DNA of 64,000 nt from UBA2199 sp964628035 (GCA_964628035.1 CAZVPI010000004.1:62001-126000); one strand, 5' to 3'. Shown: positions 16,745 through 26,131, counted from the stretch's first letter. Numbers and translations are program-made. Notes: a model not told the origin generated them from the letters alone.

Positions 16745-18364
16745 CTATTTTTTTTGCGGCTCCCAGTCGGCGATCATTTCCAGCCGCAGTTGCACGCGAC
16801 CGTCGGCCTGCCAGCTTTCCGAGGAGTTGTAGTCCCACTTCAGAAACTCGGAGCCGCCGCCGCTCTCGGTGGTGATCAGGAAGCGGTTGTCCAGGTGGCC
16901 GAAATACATGGCCTGGTCGCGCGCGGACTCCTGGTCGCCGCCGCTGGGGTCGACCGGCACCCAGCCGCTCCCCGGCAGGTAGACCTCCACCCAGCGGTGG
17001 TAGACGTAGTCGAAGCTGGCCTCCTCGCCGCGCACGACCACCGAGCCCACGTAGCGCGCCGGCAGCCCGGCGGCGCGGCACAGGGCGATGTAGACGAAGG
17101 CGTATTCCGAGCAGGAGCCCGAGCCGCGCGCGAGCACCGTGGGGGCGATGTCCCAGCCGCCGATGCGCTTGTAGACCATCTTGTCATGCAGCCAGTCGTA
17201 GATGTCGCGGGCGATCCAGTAGGGATTGTCGGGATGGCGGACCGCTTCGCGGACCGCCGCCTGGATGACCGGGTCCTGCAGGCGGTACTTGTCGTCGTCG
17301 GCCAGGAAACGGCGGCGCACGTCGGCGGGGATGTCCTTCAGCGCTCCCGCCTTCTCGGGGAACAGGTGGTACATAACGTCGTAGATCTTCGCCTTGACCC
17401 GCATGCGGGTGACGGCGCGCTGGCCGGGCTTGAGCCCGCCGCGGCGGTAGCGAACCACTTCCTGCCCCCAGCGGTCGCCGAGCTTCTCTCCTTCCTCCTG
17501 GAGCAGCTCGATGGCCTCGATCTGCTGGGTGGAGCGGTCCTTGGGCAGGGCCAAATAGACATCCAGTCCGGTCACGGTCCCGGGACCGAAATTGATCACG
17601 TCGTGGGTGAAGGTGATCACGGCGGCGCGCTCCTTGGAGCGGGTAAAGGCGCCTGCGGCGAAGACGGCCACGCGGGCGATCTCGTCGTCCTGGTAATCGG
17701 CGACCCACAGCCCGTCGCCGACCCAGGCCATCCCCCAGGGATAGGGTCCGGGGGCGGGCAGGATCATCAACACCCTGCCGGTCTCGGGATGGAGGCGGTA
17801 CAGCTCGTCCTGGCCGCGGTCGGCGAGCCAGAGGAAGCTGCCGTCCCAGGCCAGGCCGCGCGGATCGCCGGCCGGTGCCTTCAGCGTGCGCAGGGTGGTG
17901 CCGTCATCGGCGCTGATCTGAAAAATCTCGCGGCTGCCGTTGTCCGAGACCCAAAGCGAACTTCCGTCCCAGGCCAGCCCCTGCGGCTCGGGACCCGGGG
18001 CCATGATCATCTTCAGGATGCGGCCGCTGCCCGGATCGACGCGGTAGATCTTGCCGCAGGAATCCTCGGCCGAGGTGTTGGTGAAGTCCATGTCGGCGAC
18101 CCAGAGCGCCTCGCCGTCCCAGGCCAGGGCGGTGCAGAAGTAGCCCGGGGCGTCGAAGCTGGCCAGCACGCGGCCGCCGGCCGCATCCAGGCGGTAGAGC
18201 CTGTCGCTGTCACGGTCCACGGTCCAGAAGGCCGAACCGTCCCAGGCCAGGCCGGTGGTGCACGGCGAGGGCAGGGGCATCTTTCCAAGCACCTCGCCCG
18301 GTCCGGCGAGAACAGTAATCGTGGCCAGGGCCGACAGGCTGACGCAGGCGATCCATTTTTTCAT
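16745..18364 (-). CDS. Secreted beta-propeller/transglutaminase-like protein
   Basis: 539 aa. Signal peptide 1-25. Residues 30-235 are five repeats with the GLAWDGSxLWVxD signature of a YVTN/SMP-30-like propeller. After an Ig-like linker comes a transglutaminase-like cysteine-protease domain with Cys418 (GSGSCSEYAF), His456 (YHRWVEVYL) and Asp472 (PVDPSGGD). Probably a periplasmic or secreted peptidase or cross-linking enzyme with a sensor or binding propeller; the substrate is unknown. AGGAGG precedes the ATG. It shares a divergent promoter region with the VKOR gene. Confidence 0.85.
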   Translation of the reverse strand: MKKWIACVSLSALATITVLAGPGEVLGKMPLPSPCTTGLAWDGSAFWTVDRDSDRLYRLDAAGGRVLASFDAPGYFCTALAWDGEALWVADMDFTNTSAEDSCGKIYRVDPGSGRILKMIMAPGPEPQGLAWDGSSLWVSDNGSREIFQISADDGTTLRTLKAPAGDPRGLAWDGSFLWLADRGQDELYRLHPETGRVLMILPAPGPYPWGMAWVGDGLWVADYQDDEIARVAVFAAGAFTRSKERAAVITFTHDVINFGPGTVTGLDVYLALPKDRSTQQIEAIELLQEEGEKLGDRWGQEVVRYRRGGLKPGQRAVTRMRVKAKIYDVMYHLFPEKAGALKDIPADVRRRFLADDDKYRLQDPVIQAAVREAVRHPDNPYWIARDIYDWLHDKMVYKRIGGWDIAPTVLARGSGSCSEYAFVYIALCRAAGLPARYVGSVVVRGEEASFDYVYHRWVEVYLPGSGWVPVDPSGGDQESARDQAMYFGHLDNRFLITTESGGGSEFLKWDYNSSESWQADGRVQLRLEMIADWEPQKK

Positions 18365-18385
18365 GGCGGGCCTCCTGAGACCCTG

Positions 18386-18415
18386 ATTCTAAGCGGCCGC
18401 GAGGGCGAATGTCAA
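18386..18415 (-). promoter_or_regulatory. sigma70 promoter of the transglutaminase gene
   Basis: Minus strand TTGACA (18415-18410), 18 nt spacer, TAGAAT (18391-18386). Confidence 0.6.
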
Positions 18416-18432
18416 ACCCGCCCCGGCGCCTG

Positions 18433-18446
18433 TGCTATAATGAAGC
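18433..18446 (+). promoter_or_regulatory. Extended -10 promoter, leaderless start of the VKOR gene
   Basis: TG-C-TATAAT (18436-18441), five bases before ATG 18447. No -35 or Shine-Dalgarno seen. Confidence 0.65.
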
Positions 18447-19094
18447 ATGGCCGAGAAACAAGGACCGACCGCTCCGTTCCTCCTTTCCGCGTCCGCCCTG
18501 ACGGCGCTGCTGGGGTATTTCCTCGTGCGCCTCGCCCTGCACGGCGGCAACGAGCGGCTGTGCGTCCTCATCCTGCTGCTGAAGGCGGTGGGCCTGCTGG
18601 CCTCGTTCGTGCTGGTGCTGGGCACCCTGGATGCCCCGGTGTTCAGGCGCTTTTGCCCGCGGAATCCCATGTTCGACTGCAAGCGGGTGATCGATTCGCC
18701 GGCGGGGATGGTTCTCGGGCGGGTCCACACGGCCGACCTGGGCGTTCTCTATTTCGCCGGCACCCTGCTGGCCCTGCTGGTTTCGGCTTTCACTCCCGGC
18801 TTCTACCACCAAGTCCTCTATTTGGGCATCCTCAACTTGTTCACCCTGCCCTACACGTTTTTCTCGGTCGCCTACCAGGTGTTCAAGGTGGGCAAGGGCT
18901 GCGCCCTGTGCCTGATCGTCCAGGCCGTGTTCTGGCTCGAGTTTTGGCAATTCCATCCCTTCCTCTTCGGCACCCGTCCCCAGCTCTCCCTGGCGCTGCC
19001 CGGCCTGCACCGGCTGCTTGTCGGCCTGGCCCTGCCGGCCGTTCTCTGGCCGCTGGTCCGCTATCTGCTGCAGAAGGCGTATTCCCGGAACTGA
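18447..19094 (+). CDS. Vitamin K epoxide reductase (VKOR)-family membrane oxidoreductase
   Basis: 215 aa with about five membrane helices. It carries the two VKOR cysteine pairs: Cys70/Cys78 (spacing of seven as in the family's loop pair) followed by VIDSPAGMVLG, and the CxxC active site Cys152-Cys155 (GCALC) facing the quinone site. Bacterial VKORs re-oxidise a DsbA-like partner and pass electrons to quinone. No fused thioredoxin domain is present, so the partner must be elsewhere. Confidence 0.8.
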   Translation: MAEKQGPTAPFLLSASALTALLGYFLVRLALHGGNERLCVLILLLKAVGLLASFVLVLGTLDAPVFRRFCPRNPMFDCKRVIDSPAGMVLGRVHTADLGVLYFAGTLLALLVSAFTPGFYHQVLYLGILNLFTLPYTFFSVAYQVFKVGKGCALCLIVQAVFWLEFWQFHPFLFGTRPQLSLALPGLHRLLVGLALPAVLWPLVRYLLQKAYSRN

Positions 19095-19311
19095 GTGAGG
19101 AACCGGGCTGAGGACGGCGGAACGGAGCGAACTTCAGCGGCAGGTGACGAGGAAGGGCAAGGGATCGCCCCTTGCAGTGCCCATCTCCCATCGCCAAGTC
19201 CCCTTCGCCGCGTCCGGCCCGCTTCTTGGCCTTGTTCATCCCTCATCAGGGCGAACCGCCTGCCCCCTGGGGACAACGACACCGTCACGGCCCCCGCACA
19301 AGGAGTTCGCT
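19095..19311. other. Convergent intergenic region with hairpin
   Basis: No gene. GCAAGGG/CCCTTGC hairpin at 19157-19175. GGCGGAAC and GTGACGAGG words on the left are mirrored by GCGAACCGCC and ACCGTCACGG on the right. Confidence 0.4.
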
Positions 19312-20064
19312 TCAGCCGTTGAACGTGCAGGTGCGGTTCTCGATCTCCCTGGCGACGGCCTGCCTGCCGGTGCGCTTCACGTCGAGATAGCGGCAGATGC
19401 GGCCGTCGACCAGCTCGTAGATGTGGTCGGCCTGCAGGGCCACATCGCGGTCGTGGGTGACCATCACCAGGGTGATGTCTCCTTCGCGGTTCAGCTCGGC
19501 CAGCAGCTCCAGGACGGCCTGGCCGCTCTCGCGGTCGAGGTTGCCGGTCGGTTCGTCGGCGAAGATGACCTTGGGGCGGTTGACCAGCGCCCGGGCGATG
19601 GCCACGCGCTGCTGCTGACCGCCCGACAGCTCGAAGACGGCCTTGTCGCGGCAACTCGCCACGCCGATGCGCTCCAGGATGCGCAGGGCCTCGTCCCGCG
19701 TCGCCTGCCCCGGACGGCCCCCGCCGATCCAGCAGGGCAGCAGCACGTTCTCCAGGGCGCTGAATTCGGGCAGCAGGTAATGGAACTGGAAGACGAAGCC
19801 GATGTTGCGGTTGCGGAACTCGGCCAGCTCGTTGACGTTGCGCTCGCGGATGAGGCGGCCGTCGAACTCGATCTCCCCCGACGTGGGCGGATCGAGCAGG
19901 CCCAGGCAATGGAGCAGCGTGCTCTTGCCCGAGCCCGAAGGCCCGATCAGGGCGGTGAAGCCGCCGCGGAAGACCTCCAGGCTGACGTCGTGCAACACCG
20001 GCGTGTCGACGCGCCCGAAATAGGTCTTGTTCAGGTTGCGGGCGCGCAGGACGGAGTCAGCCAT
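19312..20064 (-). CDS. ABC transporter ATPase (LolD/MacB type)
   Basis: 250 aa. Walker A GPSGSGKST at about 40, signature LSGGQQQRVAIARAL near 145, Walker B VIFADEPTGN near 170. Typical of ATPases that drive FtsX-type permeases for lipoprotein release or peptide/antibiotic export. The start codon overlaps the permease stop by 8 bp (ATGGCTGA), so adaptor, permease and ATPase form one coupled operon transcribed from 22.4 kb. The C-terminus extends about 20 residues past the usual end. Confidence 0.9.
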   Translation of the reverse strand: MADSVLRARNLNKTYFGRVDTPVLHDVSLEVFRGGFTALIGPSGSGKSTLLHCLGLLDPPTSGEIEFDGRLIRERNVNELAEFRNRNIGFVFQFHYLLPEFSALENVLLPCWIGGGRPGQATRDEALRILERIGVASCRDKAVFELSGGQQQRVAIARALVNRPKVIFADEPTGNLDRESGQAVLELLAELNREGDITLVMVTHDRDVALQADHIYELVDGRICRYLDVKRTGRQAVAREIENRTCTFNG

Positions 20065-21271
20065 TGCGGATCACCTCGATCGGCGACAGGCGGCGCGCCC
20101 GCCGCGCCGGCACGGTGGAGGCGATGACGGCCGCCGCCAGCGCCAGGACGATGGGCGTGGCCAGGGTGCGGAAACTCAGCTCCAACCCAAAGTCGGCGCC
20201 GGAGCCTTTCACGAATCCGTACCCCAGCAGCAGGCCCAGCCCCAGTCCCAACAGCGCCCCGGCCACGCCCAGCATCAGCCCCTGGATCACGAAGATGCGC
20301 GAGGCGCTGGCGTCGGTCGTGCCCATGGCCTTGAGGATGCCCAGCTGCCGCTGCTTCTGCACCGCGGCGATGCCCAGGACGCTGGCGATGGCCAGCGAGA
20401 TGCTGACGATGACGAAGAACTGGATGGTGCCCGAGGAGATGCTCTGCGAACGCAGTCCGGCCAGCAGCTCGCGGTTGTTCTCCTGCCAAGACTCCAGTTT
20501 CACTCGCGCGTACTGCCGCCCGTACTCGCGGGCGATGGCCTCGGCCTGGAAGACGTCGGCCACCTGGGCCTCGACGGCCGACACGCCCTGGATGGCGAAG
20601 AAGCTGCGCACGCGGTCCATGGCCGCCACCACCAGGTCGTTGCCGGCCGCCGCCCCCAGGTCGAACACGGCGCCGACGCGCAGGAACACGCGCTTGCCGC
20701 GGTCGTTGCGCAGGAAAAACTTGTCGCCCACCTGCAGGGTCAGCCGCTCGGCGATGCCGCGTCCCAGCAGCGCCGAGTCGGAGGCCAGCTCCGGGATCCC
20801 GGCCAGCGTCTTGTCGCGGATCCGGTAGATGGCGAGCCCGTCGGGAGCCGTCAGGCCCTTGACGGACACGGCCACCACCGCGGTGCCGCGCTCGATGAAG
20901 CCCTGGCCGTTGGCCACCGGCGCCGCGCGCAGCACACGCGGATCGCTGCGCAGGTCGTGGACGTACGGCTGCCAGGAGTGGATCTCGCGCCACTCGGTGT
21001 AGAGCACGCGGCCGCGGTCGCGCGGGCCGTCGCCGCCGGCGGCGGCCGCGGTTTGGGCGCGGCGGTCGGCGGGCAGGACCTGCAGATGGGGCGCCGAGCC
21101 GACGGTCCTCTCGATCAGGCTGACCTGCAGGCCGCTGATCAGCGCCGAGAGGAAGAACTGCACGGCCACGCCCACGGCGATGCCCAGGACGATGAGCAGC
21201 GTCTGGCCGCGGCCGCGCGCGAGGAAGCGCAGGGCGATCATCCACTCGTAGCGGTTGCGGCGTGTCTTCAT
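20057..21271 (-). CDS. FtsX-like ABC permease (MacB/LolC-E type)
   Basis: 404 aa. N-terminal transmembrane helix (about 20-42), a periplasmic MacB-PCD domain (45-270), then three C-terminal helices forming the FtsX domain (residues 275-400), which ends ARRARRLSPIEVIRNG as in the family. Four-helix topology indicates mechanotransmission rather than a transport pore. Start ATG overlaps the adaptor's TGA (ATGA, 21268-21271). Works with the ATPase and adaptor on either side. Confidence 0.9.
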   Translation of the reverse strand: MKTRRNRYEWMIALRFLARGRGQTLLIVLGIAVGVAVQFFLSALISGLQVSLIERTVGSAPHLQVLPADRRAQTAAAAGGDGPRDRGRVLYTEWREIHSWQPYVHDLRSDPRVLRAAPVANGQGFIERGTAVVAVSVKGLTAPDGLAIYRIRDKTLAGIPELASDSALLGRGIAERLTLQVGDKFFLRNDRGKRVFLRVGAVFDLGAAAGNDLVVAAMDRVRSFFAIQGVSAVEAQVADVFQAEAIAREYGRQYARVKLESWQENNRELLAGLRSQSISSGTIQFFVIVSISLAIASVLGIAAVQKQRQLGILKAMGTTDASASRIFVIQGLMLGVAGALLGLGLGLLLGYGFVKGSGADFGLELSFRTLATPIVLALAAAVIASTVPARRARRLSPIEVIRNG

Positions 21272-22419
21272 TCGGGGAGCGCGATGCGGGCGCCCTCGTC
21301 CAGATTGCGGACGCTCACCCACTTCTCGCCGATGGGGGCGGCTTGCACCGCGGTTTTTTCCAGCTTCCCGCCCCGGCGCAGCAGGACGAAATCGCCCGCG
21401 CCCTCACGGATGAGATAGCGGGCGGGCAGGGCCAGCACGCCGGCGTTGAGGCCGGCCTGCTTGCGTCCGCTGATCTCGACGCTGCCGGTCATGCCGTGGC
21501 GGATGAAGGGCCGGTCCTCGCTCACCCGCAGCTTCAGGCCGCAGGTGCCCTTGTCCAGGTCGACGATGGAGCACACCAGGCTGACCCGGGCCGCCACCGC
21601 CTCGCCGGGAAAGGCGTCGAAACGGACCACGGCCGGCAGTCCCTCCTCCAGGAACGCCAGCTCCTTCTGGTCGACGTCGGCCTCCAGCACCCAGGGGGTG
21701 CGCTCCAGCACGGTGACGACCGTCCGCCCCGCCTCCACCGCCTCGCCGCGCTTGACGTCCAGTTCGATCACCGTGCAATCGTAGGGCGCGCTGAGGCGCT
21801 TGTCGGCCACCGCGCGCCGGGCCAGCTCCACCCGGGCGTTCAGCGCATCGAGCCGGCTGGCCAGCTCGGCTACGGCGCCGCTGCGGGAATAAGCGTCGAC
21901 CTGGAGCCGCAACTGGTTGAAGCGCGCCTGGGCCGCCTCCAGGTCGGTGCGCGCCCGCTCCGCTTCCACCTGGGCGACGGCCCCTGCCCGCAGCAGGGCC
22001 TCGATGCGCCCGGCGTGGCTGCGCGCCTCGGCCAGCGCGGCCTCGGCGGCATTCAGCTGCTCGCGCAGCCGCGGGTATTCCTCCTCGCGGGCGTTGGCCA
22101 TTCTCAGCTTCACGCCCGCGTAGTCGCTGCGGGCGATGGCCAGGTCCTGACGCTCGCGGAAATCGTCGAGCTGGACCAGCAGCTCGCCAGACTGTACCGC
22201 CTGGCCTTCGGCTGCCGGCACGGCGATCACGTCGCCCGCCGCCCTGGCCTTGATGGCGTAGGGCTCGGGGTAACTCACCGTGCAGTTGGCCAGGATCGAG
22301 TAGTCGACGTCGGTGCGCCGGAGGACGAAGTCCTCCCCGCCCGGCTTGCGCAGCAGCAGCACAGCCAGGACCAGGACCGGAACGGCCGCCAGGGAGATGA
22401 GGAGAGTTTTTTTATTCAT
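21268..22419 (-). CDS. HlyD/MacA-like periplasmic adaptor protein
   Basis: 383 aa. N-terminal signal anchor (5-23), lipoyl half-motif near 60-90, a long coiled-coil hairpin (about 95-205), second lipoyl half, beta-barrel (QKELAFLEEGLPAVVRF) and membrane-proximal domain. Membrane-fusion protein linking the inner-membrane permease to an outer-membrane duct; with the next two genes it makes a MacAB-like exporter. No TolC homologue is in the window. First gene of the operon; ATG 22419 is seven bases after TATAAT and lacks a Shine-Dalgarno. Confidence 0.88.
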   Translation of the reverse strand: MNKKTLLISLAAVPVLVLAVLLLRKPGGEDFVLRRTDVDYSILANCTVSYPEPYAIKARAAGDVIAVPAAEGQAVQSGELLVQLDDFRERQDLAIARSDYAGVKLRMANAREEEYPRLREQLNAAEAALAEARSHAGRIEALLRAGAVAQVEAERARTDLEAAQARFNQLRLQVDAYSRSGAVAELASRLDALNARVELARRAVADKRLSAPYDCTVIELDVKRGEAVEAGRTVVTVLERTPWVLEADVDQKELAFLEEGLPAVVRFDAFPGEAVAARVSLVCSIVDLDKGTCGLKLRVSEDRPFIRHGMTGSVEISGRKQAGLNAGVLALPARYLIREGAGDFVLLRRGGKLEKTAVQAAPIGEKWVSVRNLDEGARIALPE

Positions 22420-22456
22420 ATGTAAAATTATACCTAAGACAGGTGAATTTTTTCAA
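22420..22456 (-). promoter_or_regulatory. Promoter and leaderless start of the exporter operon
   Basis: Minus strand TTGAAA (22456-22451), 18 nt spacer, TATAAT (22432-22427), seven bases to ATG 22419. AT-rich compared with its surroundings. Confidence 0.65.
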
Positions 22457-22591
22457 GAAGCACACCGCGGCTCGGACGCAGGGAGCCAACCCCTTTCTTG
22501 ACTTCGCCCTGGCGCTTGCCTACAATCCAGGGCGTGCTCGACGCGCCCGCGGCCGGAGCGGGGCGGGGGGGGGGAACATGCGGGGAAGGCC

Positions 22592-24058
22592 ATGACCGCG
22601 TTTCAGGTCATGCTGAGCTTCATCAGCGCCACCTTCCTCACCCTCAGCCTGTTCTACTTCCTGCGCATCCTGCTGGTCACGCGGCGCATCGGCAAATACT
22701 TTTTTTTCGCCCTGTCCGCTCTCGGCTGCGCCTTCTTCGCCTTCTTCGAGCTCCTGCTCTCGCGTGACCTCGCCGCGGCGCAGGTTCTCCTGTTCCATCG
22801 CCTGAAGCTGGCCTCCATGCTCCTGTTCCTCCCCTTCCTGTTCGCCTGCGTCTACGAGATCTTCTTCCGCAGCCTGAGGGCGCCGCGGGTTTTCATGGCC
22901 ATCAGCCTCCTGCTTGCCCTGGCCCTGCCCTTCCCATTCCTGCTGCAGCTGCCGGTCCGCCACGTGCAGGTGACGCTGCTGGGCATGCGCTTTGACTACC
23001 ATTTCGCCACCTACGGCCCCGGCTACTGGCTGTTGTCGCTGTACATCACCGGCGCCTACGGCTTCTCGATCCTGAAAACGCTCCGGGCCCCCCTGCGCTG
23101 GCGCGACAAGGGGCTGGCCCTGCTGGCCTTCATCCCGGCCATCGCCGCCGGCTTCAACGACTTCGCCGTGGCGCGCGGCGCGCACCAGGGCATCCTCATC
23201 GCCGAGTACGTCATCTTCCTCTTCCTGGTCGTCATTTTCAGCGTCTTCTTCATCGAGGAGCAGCGCGACCACCGCCGCCTGCAGCGGGTCAACGTCGAGC
23301 TCGAACGGCAGGTGGGCGAGAGGACGGCGCAGTTGCAGCAGGCCAATGACGACCTCAGCGGCGCCATCGAGAAACTGCGCCTGGCCAACCTGCAGAAGAT
23401 CGAGTTGATGGAGATGGCCGCCCAGGACCTGAAGAACCCCCTGCAGGCGGTCCTGGGGAACACGGAGCTTCTCCTGCGCCACAGCGGCGACGGGAAGCGC
23501 GTGCGCCGGCAGGCCGAGGTGATCCGCGCCTCCGCCGAGCGCATGCTGGGGCTGATCGACGAGATGCTCGAGTCCGCGGCCCTCGAAAGCGGCGAGATCG
23601 AGATGAAGCCCCTGGGCGTCGACCTGGCCGAAACGGTCCGCAGCCTGGCGCCGGGCTGGGGCGACGCGGTCGACATGGAGAGCGAGGGCAGCTGCCTGGT
23701 CCAGGCCGATCCCCTGCGCCTGGAGGAGATTGTCGAGAGCCTGGTCGCCAACGCCCGCCGGGTCTCTCCGCCCGGGCGTCCGGTGCGCGTGCGCGTGGGA
23801 GTCAACGGCCCCTGGGTGCGACTCGAAATCGAGGACGAGGGGCCGGGGATGAGCCCCGAGGAACAGGGGCGCATCTTCGACAAGTTCAGGCGCCGGGACG
23901 ACCGCGCGGCCGGCGGCGGCCTGGGGCTCTACATCGTCAAGAAGCTCGTGGAGTTGCAGGGGGGCGGCATCGGCGTGCAGAGCGAGCCGGGCCGCGGCGC
24001 CCGCTTCACCGTCATCTTCCCCAGGGCGACGGAGCGAACCTGCCGTGGGTGTCAGTGA
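22592..24058 (+). CDS. 7TM histidine-kinase-like protein lacking the phospho-acceptor His
   Basis: 488 aa. Seven hydrophobic helices (1-220) of the histidine-kinase N-terminal 7TM type, then a coiled coil (222-270). A HisKA-like segment has the usual HDLKNPL read as Gln278-DLKNPL, so the conserved His is replaced by Gln. The HATPase domain keeps the N box (Asn387), DEGPGM (Asp415) and GGGLGLYIVKK (441-451), so ATP binding is likely intact. It could be a pseudokinase, a phosphatase or a heterodimer partner. GGGGAAGG precedes the ATG; TACAAT at 22521-22526 is a candidate -10. Confidence 0.85.
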   Translation: MTAFQVMLSFISATFLTLSLFYFLRILLVTRRIGKYFFFALSALGCAFFAFFELLLSRDLAAAQVLLFHRLKLASMLLFLPFLFACVYEIFFRSLRAPRVFMAISLLLALALPFPFLLQLPVRHVQVTLLGMRFDYHFATYGPGYWLLSLYITGAYGFSILKTLRAPLRWRDKGLALLAFIPAIAAGFNDFAVARGAHQGILIAEYVIFLFLVVIFSVFFIEEQRDHRRLQRVNVELERQVGERTAQLQQANDDLSGAIEKLRLANLQKIELMEMAAQDLKNPLQAVLGNTELLLRHSGDGKRVRRQAEVIRASAERMLGLIDEMLESAALESGEIEMKPLGVDLAETVRSLAPGWGDAVDMESEGSCLVQADPLRLEEIVESLVANARRVSPPGRPVRVRVGVNGPWVRLEIEDEGPGMSPEEQGRIFDKFRRRDDRAAGGGLGLYIVKKLVELQGGGIGVQSEPGRGARFTVIFPRATERTCRGCQ

Positions 24059-24285
24059 CAGTGTTCGCGTCAGCAAGAGGTTCAGCGAACTGTCGTGACG
24101 ATCCTGCAGGTCCCCGGCGAGGGGAGCGGCGAGGGCCGTTCATCATGGGAACGATCTCCCAGGCTGTTCACGTTTCACCTTTCACGGAAGCCCGATTCAT
24201 GCCGTAACTCATCACGCATCACGGTCGGTCGTTGCTGCCGGCTGCCGGGTTTCCGTCTTCCTCGTCACGGGTCACATGTCACTTT
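24059..24285. repeat. Word-repeat element between convergent genes
   Basis: Starts at the kinase stop (GTGTCAGTGACAGTG contains the TGA). It includes the 46-bp block 24114-24159, shared in inverted orientation with 7107-7152. It ends with reverse-complement words (CTTTCACGG, CATCACGCATCACGG, CGTCACGGGTCACATGTCAC). No gene. Confidence 0.65.
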
Positions 24286-25344
24286 TCATAGCAATACGAT
24301 CCTGGCCGCGACGGGATTGTGATCGCTGTGCCGGAAGCCCAGGTCGCGCACCTCGACGCGCTCGACGCCGACGTTGTCCGACACCAGGAAGCCGTCGATG
24401 ACGGCGACGAAGCTCTCCCCCGGCCGGTAGGGGGTGGAACTGGCGCGGATCGTCGGCCGGCTGGGATCGACCGCCCAGCGGAAGCCCGCAGGGGCGAAGC
24501 CGGGAGGCAGCTCCCGGTACCAGGCCGGGATTTTCGCGGTCCGCGGGAAGCGCCCGGGATCGCTGCCCGGCAGCCCGTGGTTCCAGTCGCCGCCGGCGAT
24601 GACGTGATGGCCGGCCCGGCGTTCGGCCAGGAGGCGGCCGCGCAGGAACTCCAGCTGCCTGCGGCGGACGCGGCCGCCGCGGTCGAACACCGACAGGTGC
24701 AGGTGGAGAACGACGAGCTCGCCGCCGCTGCGCAGCGGCAAGCGGCACTCGCACAGGCAGCGGTCCAGCTCGGCCAGCTGCCGCGGCCAGGATTCCCGCC
24801 CGGGCAGCTGCAGGCGCAGCGCCCCGCGCAGGTGGAATCGGCTGAAGGTCAGCAGCCCGCCGTGGACCGCGCCCATGGGCCGGAGCAGGGGCACCGGCAC
24901 CCAGGCGACCTTGTAGTTGACCGCGAAAACGCCGGCCTGGCCGGGAAGGACCGCTTCCAGCGCGGCGCGCTGGTCGACCCGGTGGCTGCGCGAGGAGCGC
25001 AGGTCGACCTCCTGCAGCAGCACGATGCCGGCGCCCTCGCCGGCCAGGAAGGAGGCGATCGCCCGCAGGTTGTCGTACACGGCCTCGCGACCGGCGGCGC
25101 GCGAACCCCGGCCGCCGTCCATGAAGAAATCGCTGGCGGTGTCCATGCCGCAGTAGCCGATGTTGAAGGTCAGGAGCGAAAGGGGCTCTCGCCGCTCCAG
25201 CAGGCGGGGGGGATTGTTCCTCACCTCCAGGGCGACGGCAGCGGCGGGCCGGTAATCGGTCAGCGCCAGGAAGCCCAGGAACAGGACAACGGCCGTCAGC
25301 GGCAGCGCCGACGCCCAGGCCAGCGTCCTCAGCGGCCCGCGCAC
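24286..25344 (-). CDS. Endonuclease/exonuclease/phosphatase-family protein
   Basis: About 352 aa. N-terminal hydrophobic segment (first 30 residues) anchors or exports it. EEP motifs: LTFNIGYCG, LLQEVD (metal-binding Glu), GGDWNHG and the terminal SDHNPVA His/Asp. The fold hydrolyses phosphodiester or phosphomonoester bonds in nucleic acids, inositides or sphingolipids; the membrane location argues against DNA. GTG 25344 has GGAG six bases upstream; a TTG at 25362 would extend it by six residues. Confidence 0.8.
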   Translation of the reverse strand: MRGPLRTLAWASALPLTAVVLFLGFLALTDYRPAAAVALEVRNNPPRLLERREPLSLLTFNIGYCGMDTASDFFMDGGRGSRAAGREAVYDNLRAIASFLAGEGAGIVLLQEVDLRSSRSHRVDQRAALEAVLPGQAGVFAVNYKVAWVPVPLLRPMGAVHGGLLTFSRFHLRGALRLQLPGRESWPRQLAELDRCLCECRLPLRSGGELVVLHLHLSVFDRGGRVRRRQLEFLRGRLLAERRAGHHVIAGGDWNHGLPGSDPGRFPRTAKIPAWYRELPPGFAPAGFRWAVDPSRPTIRASSTPYRPGESFVAVIDGFLVSDNVGVERVEVRDLGFRHSDHNPVAARIVLL

Positions 25345-25368
25345 AGGAGGCTCCAGCGGCAATGTGAA

Positions 25369-25500
25369 CTAGAGTGACAAGTGACGAGCGACGAGTGACC
25401 AGTGAAATTCCCTGCAGAGCGCATGCGTCCGGGCATGTTTCCTCCTCGTCACTCGTTCCTTGACACGGGTCACCCTCTTGGCGGCCGTGCGCCCTCAGCC
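25369..25500. repeat. Word-repeat hairpin element
   Basis: Left arm 25371-25402 is built of GTGACAAGTGACGAGCGACG words. Right arm 25445-25478 carries the reverse complements (CTCGTCACTCG, TTGACACGGGTCACC). CGTGCGCC/CCTACGCC words follow. No gene. Confidence 0.6.
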
Positions 25501-25524
25501 CTACGCCTTGCGCCCAGCCCTCTT

Positions 25525-26058
25525 CTAGAACGGCACGATGGCCTGGAGGCTTGGCCCCAGGCGCGCGGCCAGCTTTTCCAGGTGCTCGAGGTCGCCGGGG
25601 GTGAAGTCGGGACCCGGCTCGCCGAAGGCCCGGCGCTTGCGCGAGATCTGCATGACCCCCAGCCGCTCGCCGTTCACGGTGACGGCGGCGCCCATCATCT
25701 TCCAGATGCGCCGCGCCTCGCCGTCGTCCTCCTTGAGGAACTCGTATTCGACCATGTGCTCATGCTCCTGGAGGCGGTTGTCGAGGAACGACGTGCCGTT
25801 GCGGAAGATGTTGGCGGCCACGGGACGCTTGGAGCGGATCTCCAGGTCCTTGGCCTCGGCCAGGAATTCGGGCCAGAGGAAGGACAAGGCCTGGCCGCGC
25901 CGCCACAGGAGGGCCACCTCGGACTTCTCCACCCGGAAGGAATCGGCAAGGAAGTCGGCGATGCGGTTCACGGCCACCTTGAAGCGCTCCGCGGGCGAAA
26001 ACTCGGACGAGACGATCAGCGTGCGCAGTTCCTCGATCAGTTCGTTGACATCGTTCAT
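25525..26058 (-). CDS. GAF-domain protein
   Basis: 177 aa, essentially a single GAF domain. An amphipathic N-terminal helix (NELIEELRTLIVSS) leads into RFKVAVNRIADFLADSFRV. The closing strand is MMGAAVTVNGERLGVMQISRK, then a C-terminal helix. No output domain, so it probably acts through a partner protein. It has no Cys/His cluster suggestive of a heme or Fe-S cofactor. AGGAG lies nine bases before ATG 26058. Divergent from the carrier gene. Confidence 0.75.
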   Translation of the reverse strand: MNDVNELIEELRTLIVSSEFSPAERFKVAVNRIADFLADSFRVEKSEVALLWRRGQALSFLWPEFLAEAKDLEIRSKRPVAANIFRNGTSFLDNRLQEHEHMVEYEFLKEDDGEARRIWKMMGAAVTVNGERLGVMQISRKRRAFGEPGPDFTPGDLEHLEKLAARLGPSLQAIVPF

Positions 26059-26131
26059 GGTCGGGTCTCCTGTGGCGACATGATAGCGCAGAGCGGCCCG
26101 CGGCGCAAGCCGGTCCCGGCCGCGGTTTCTG

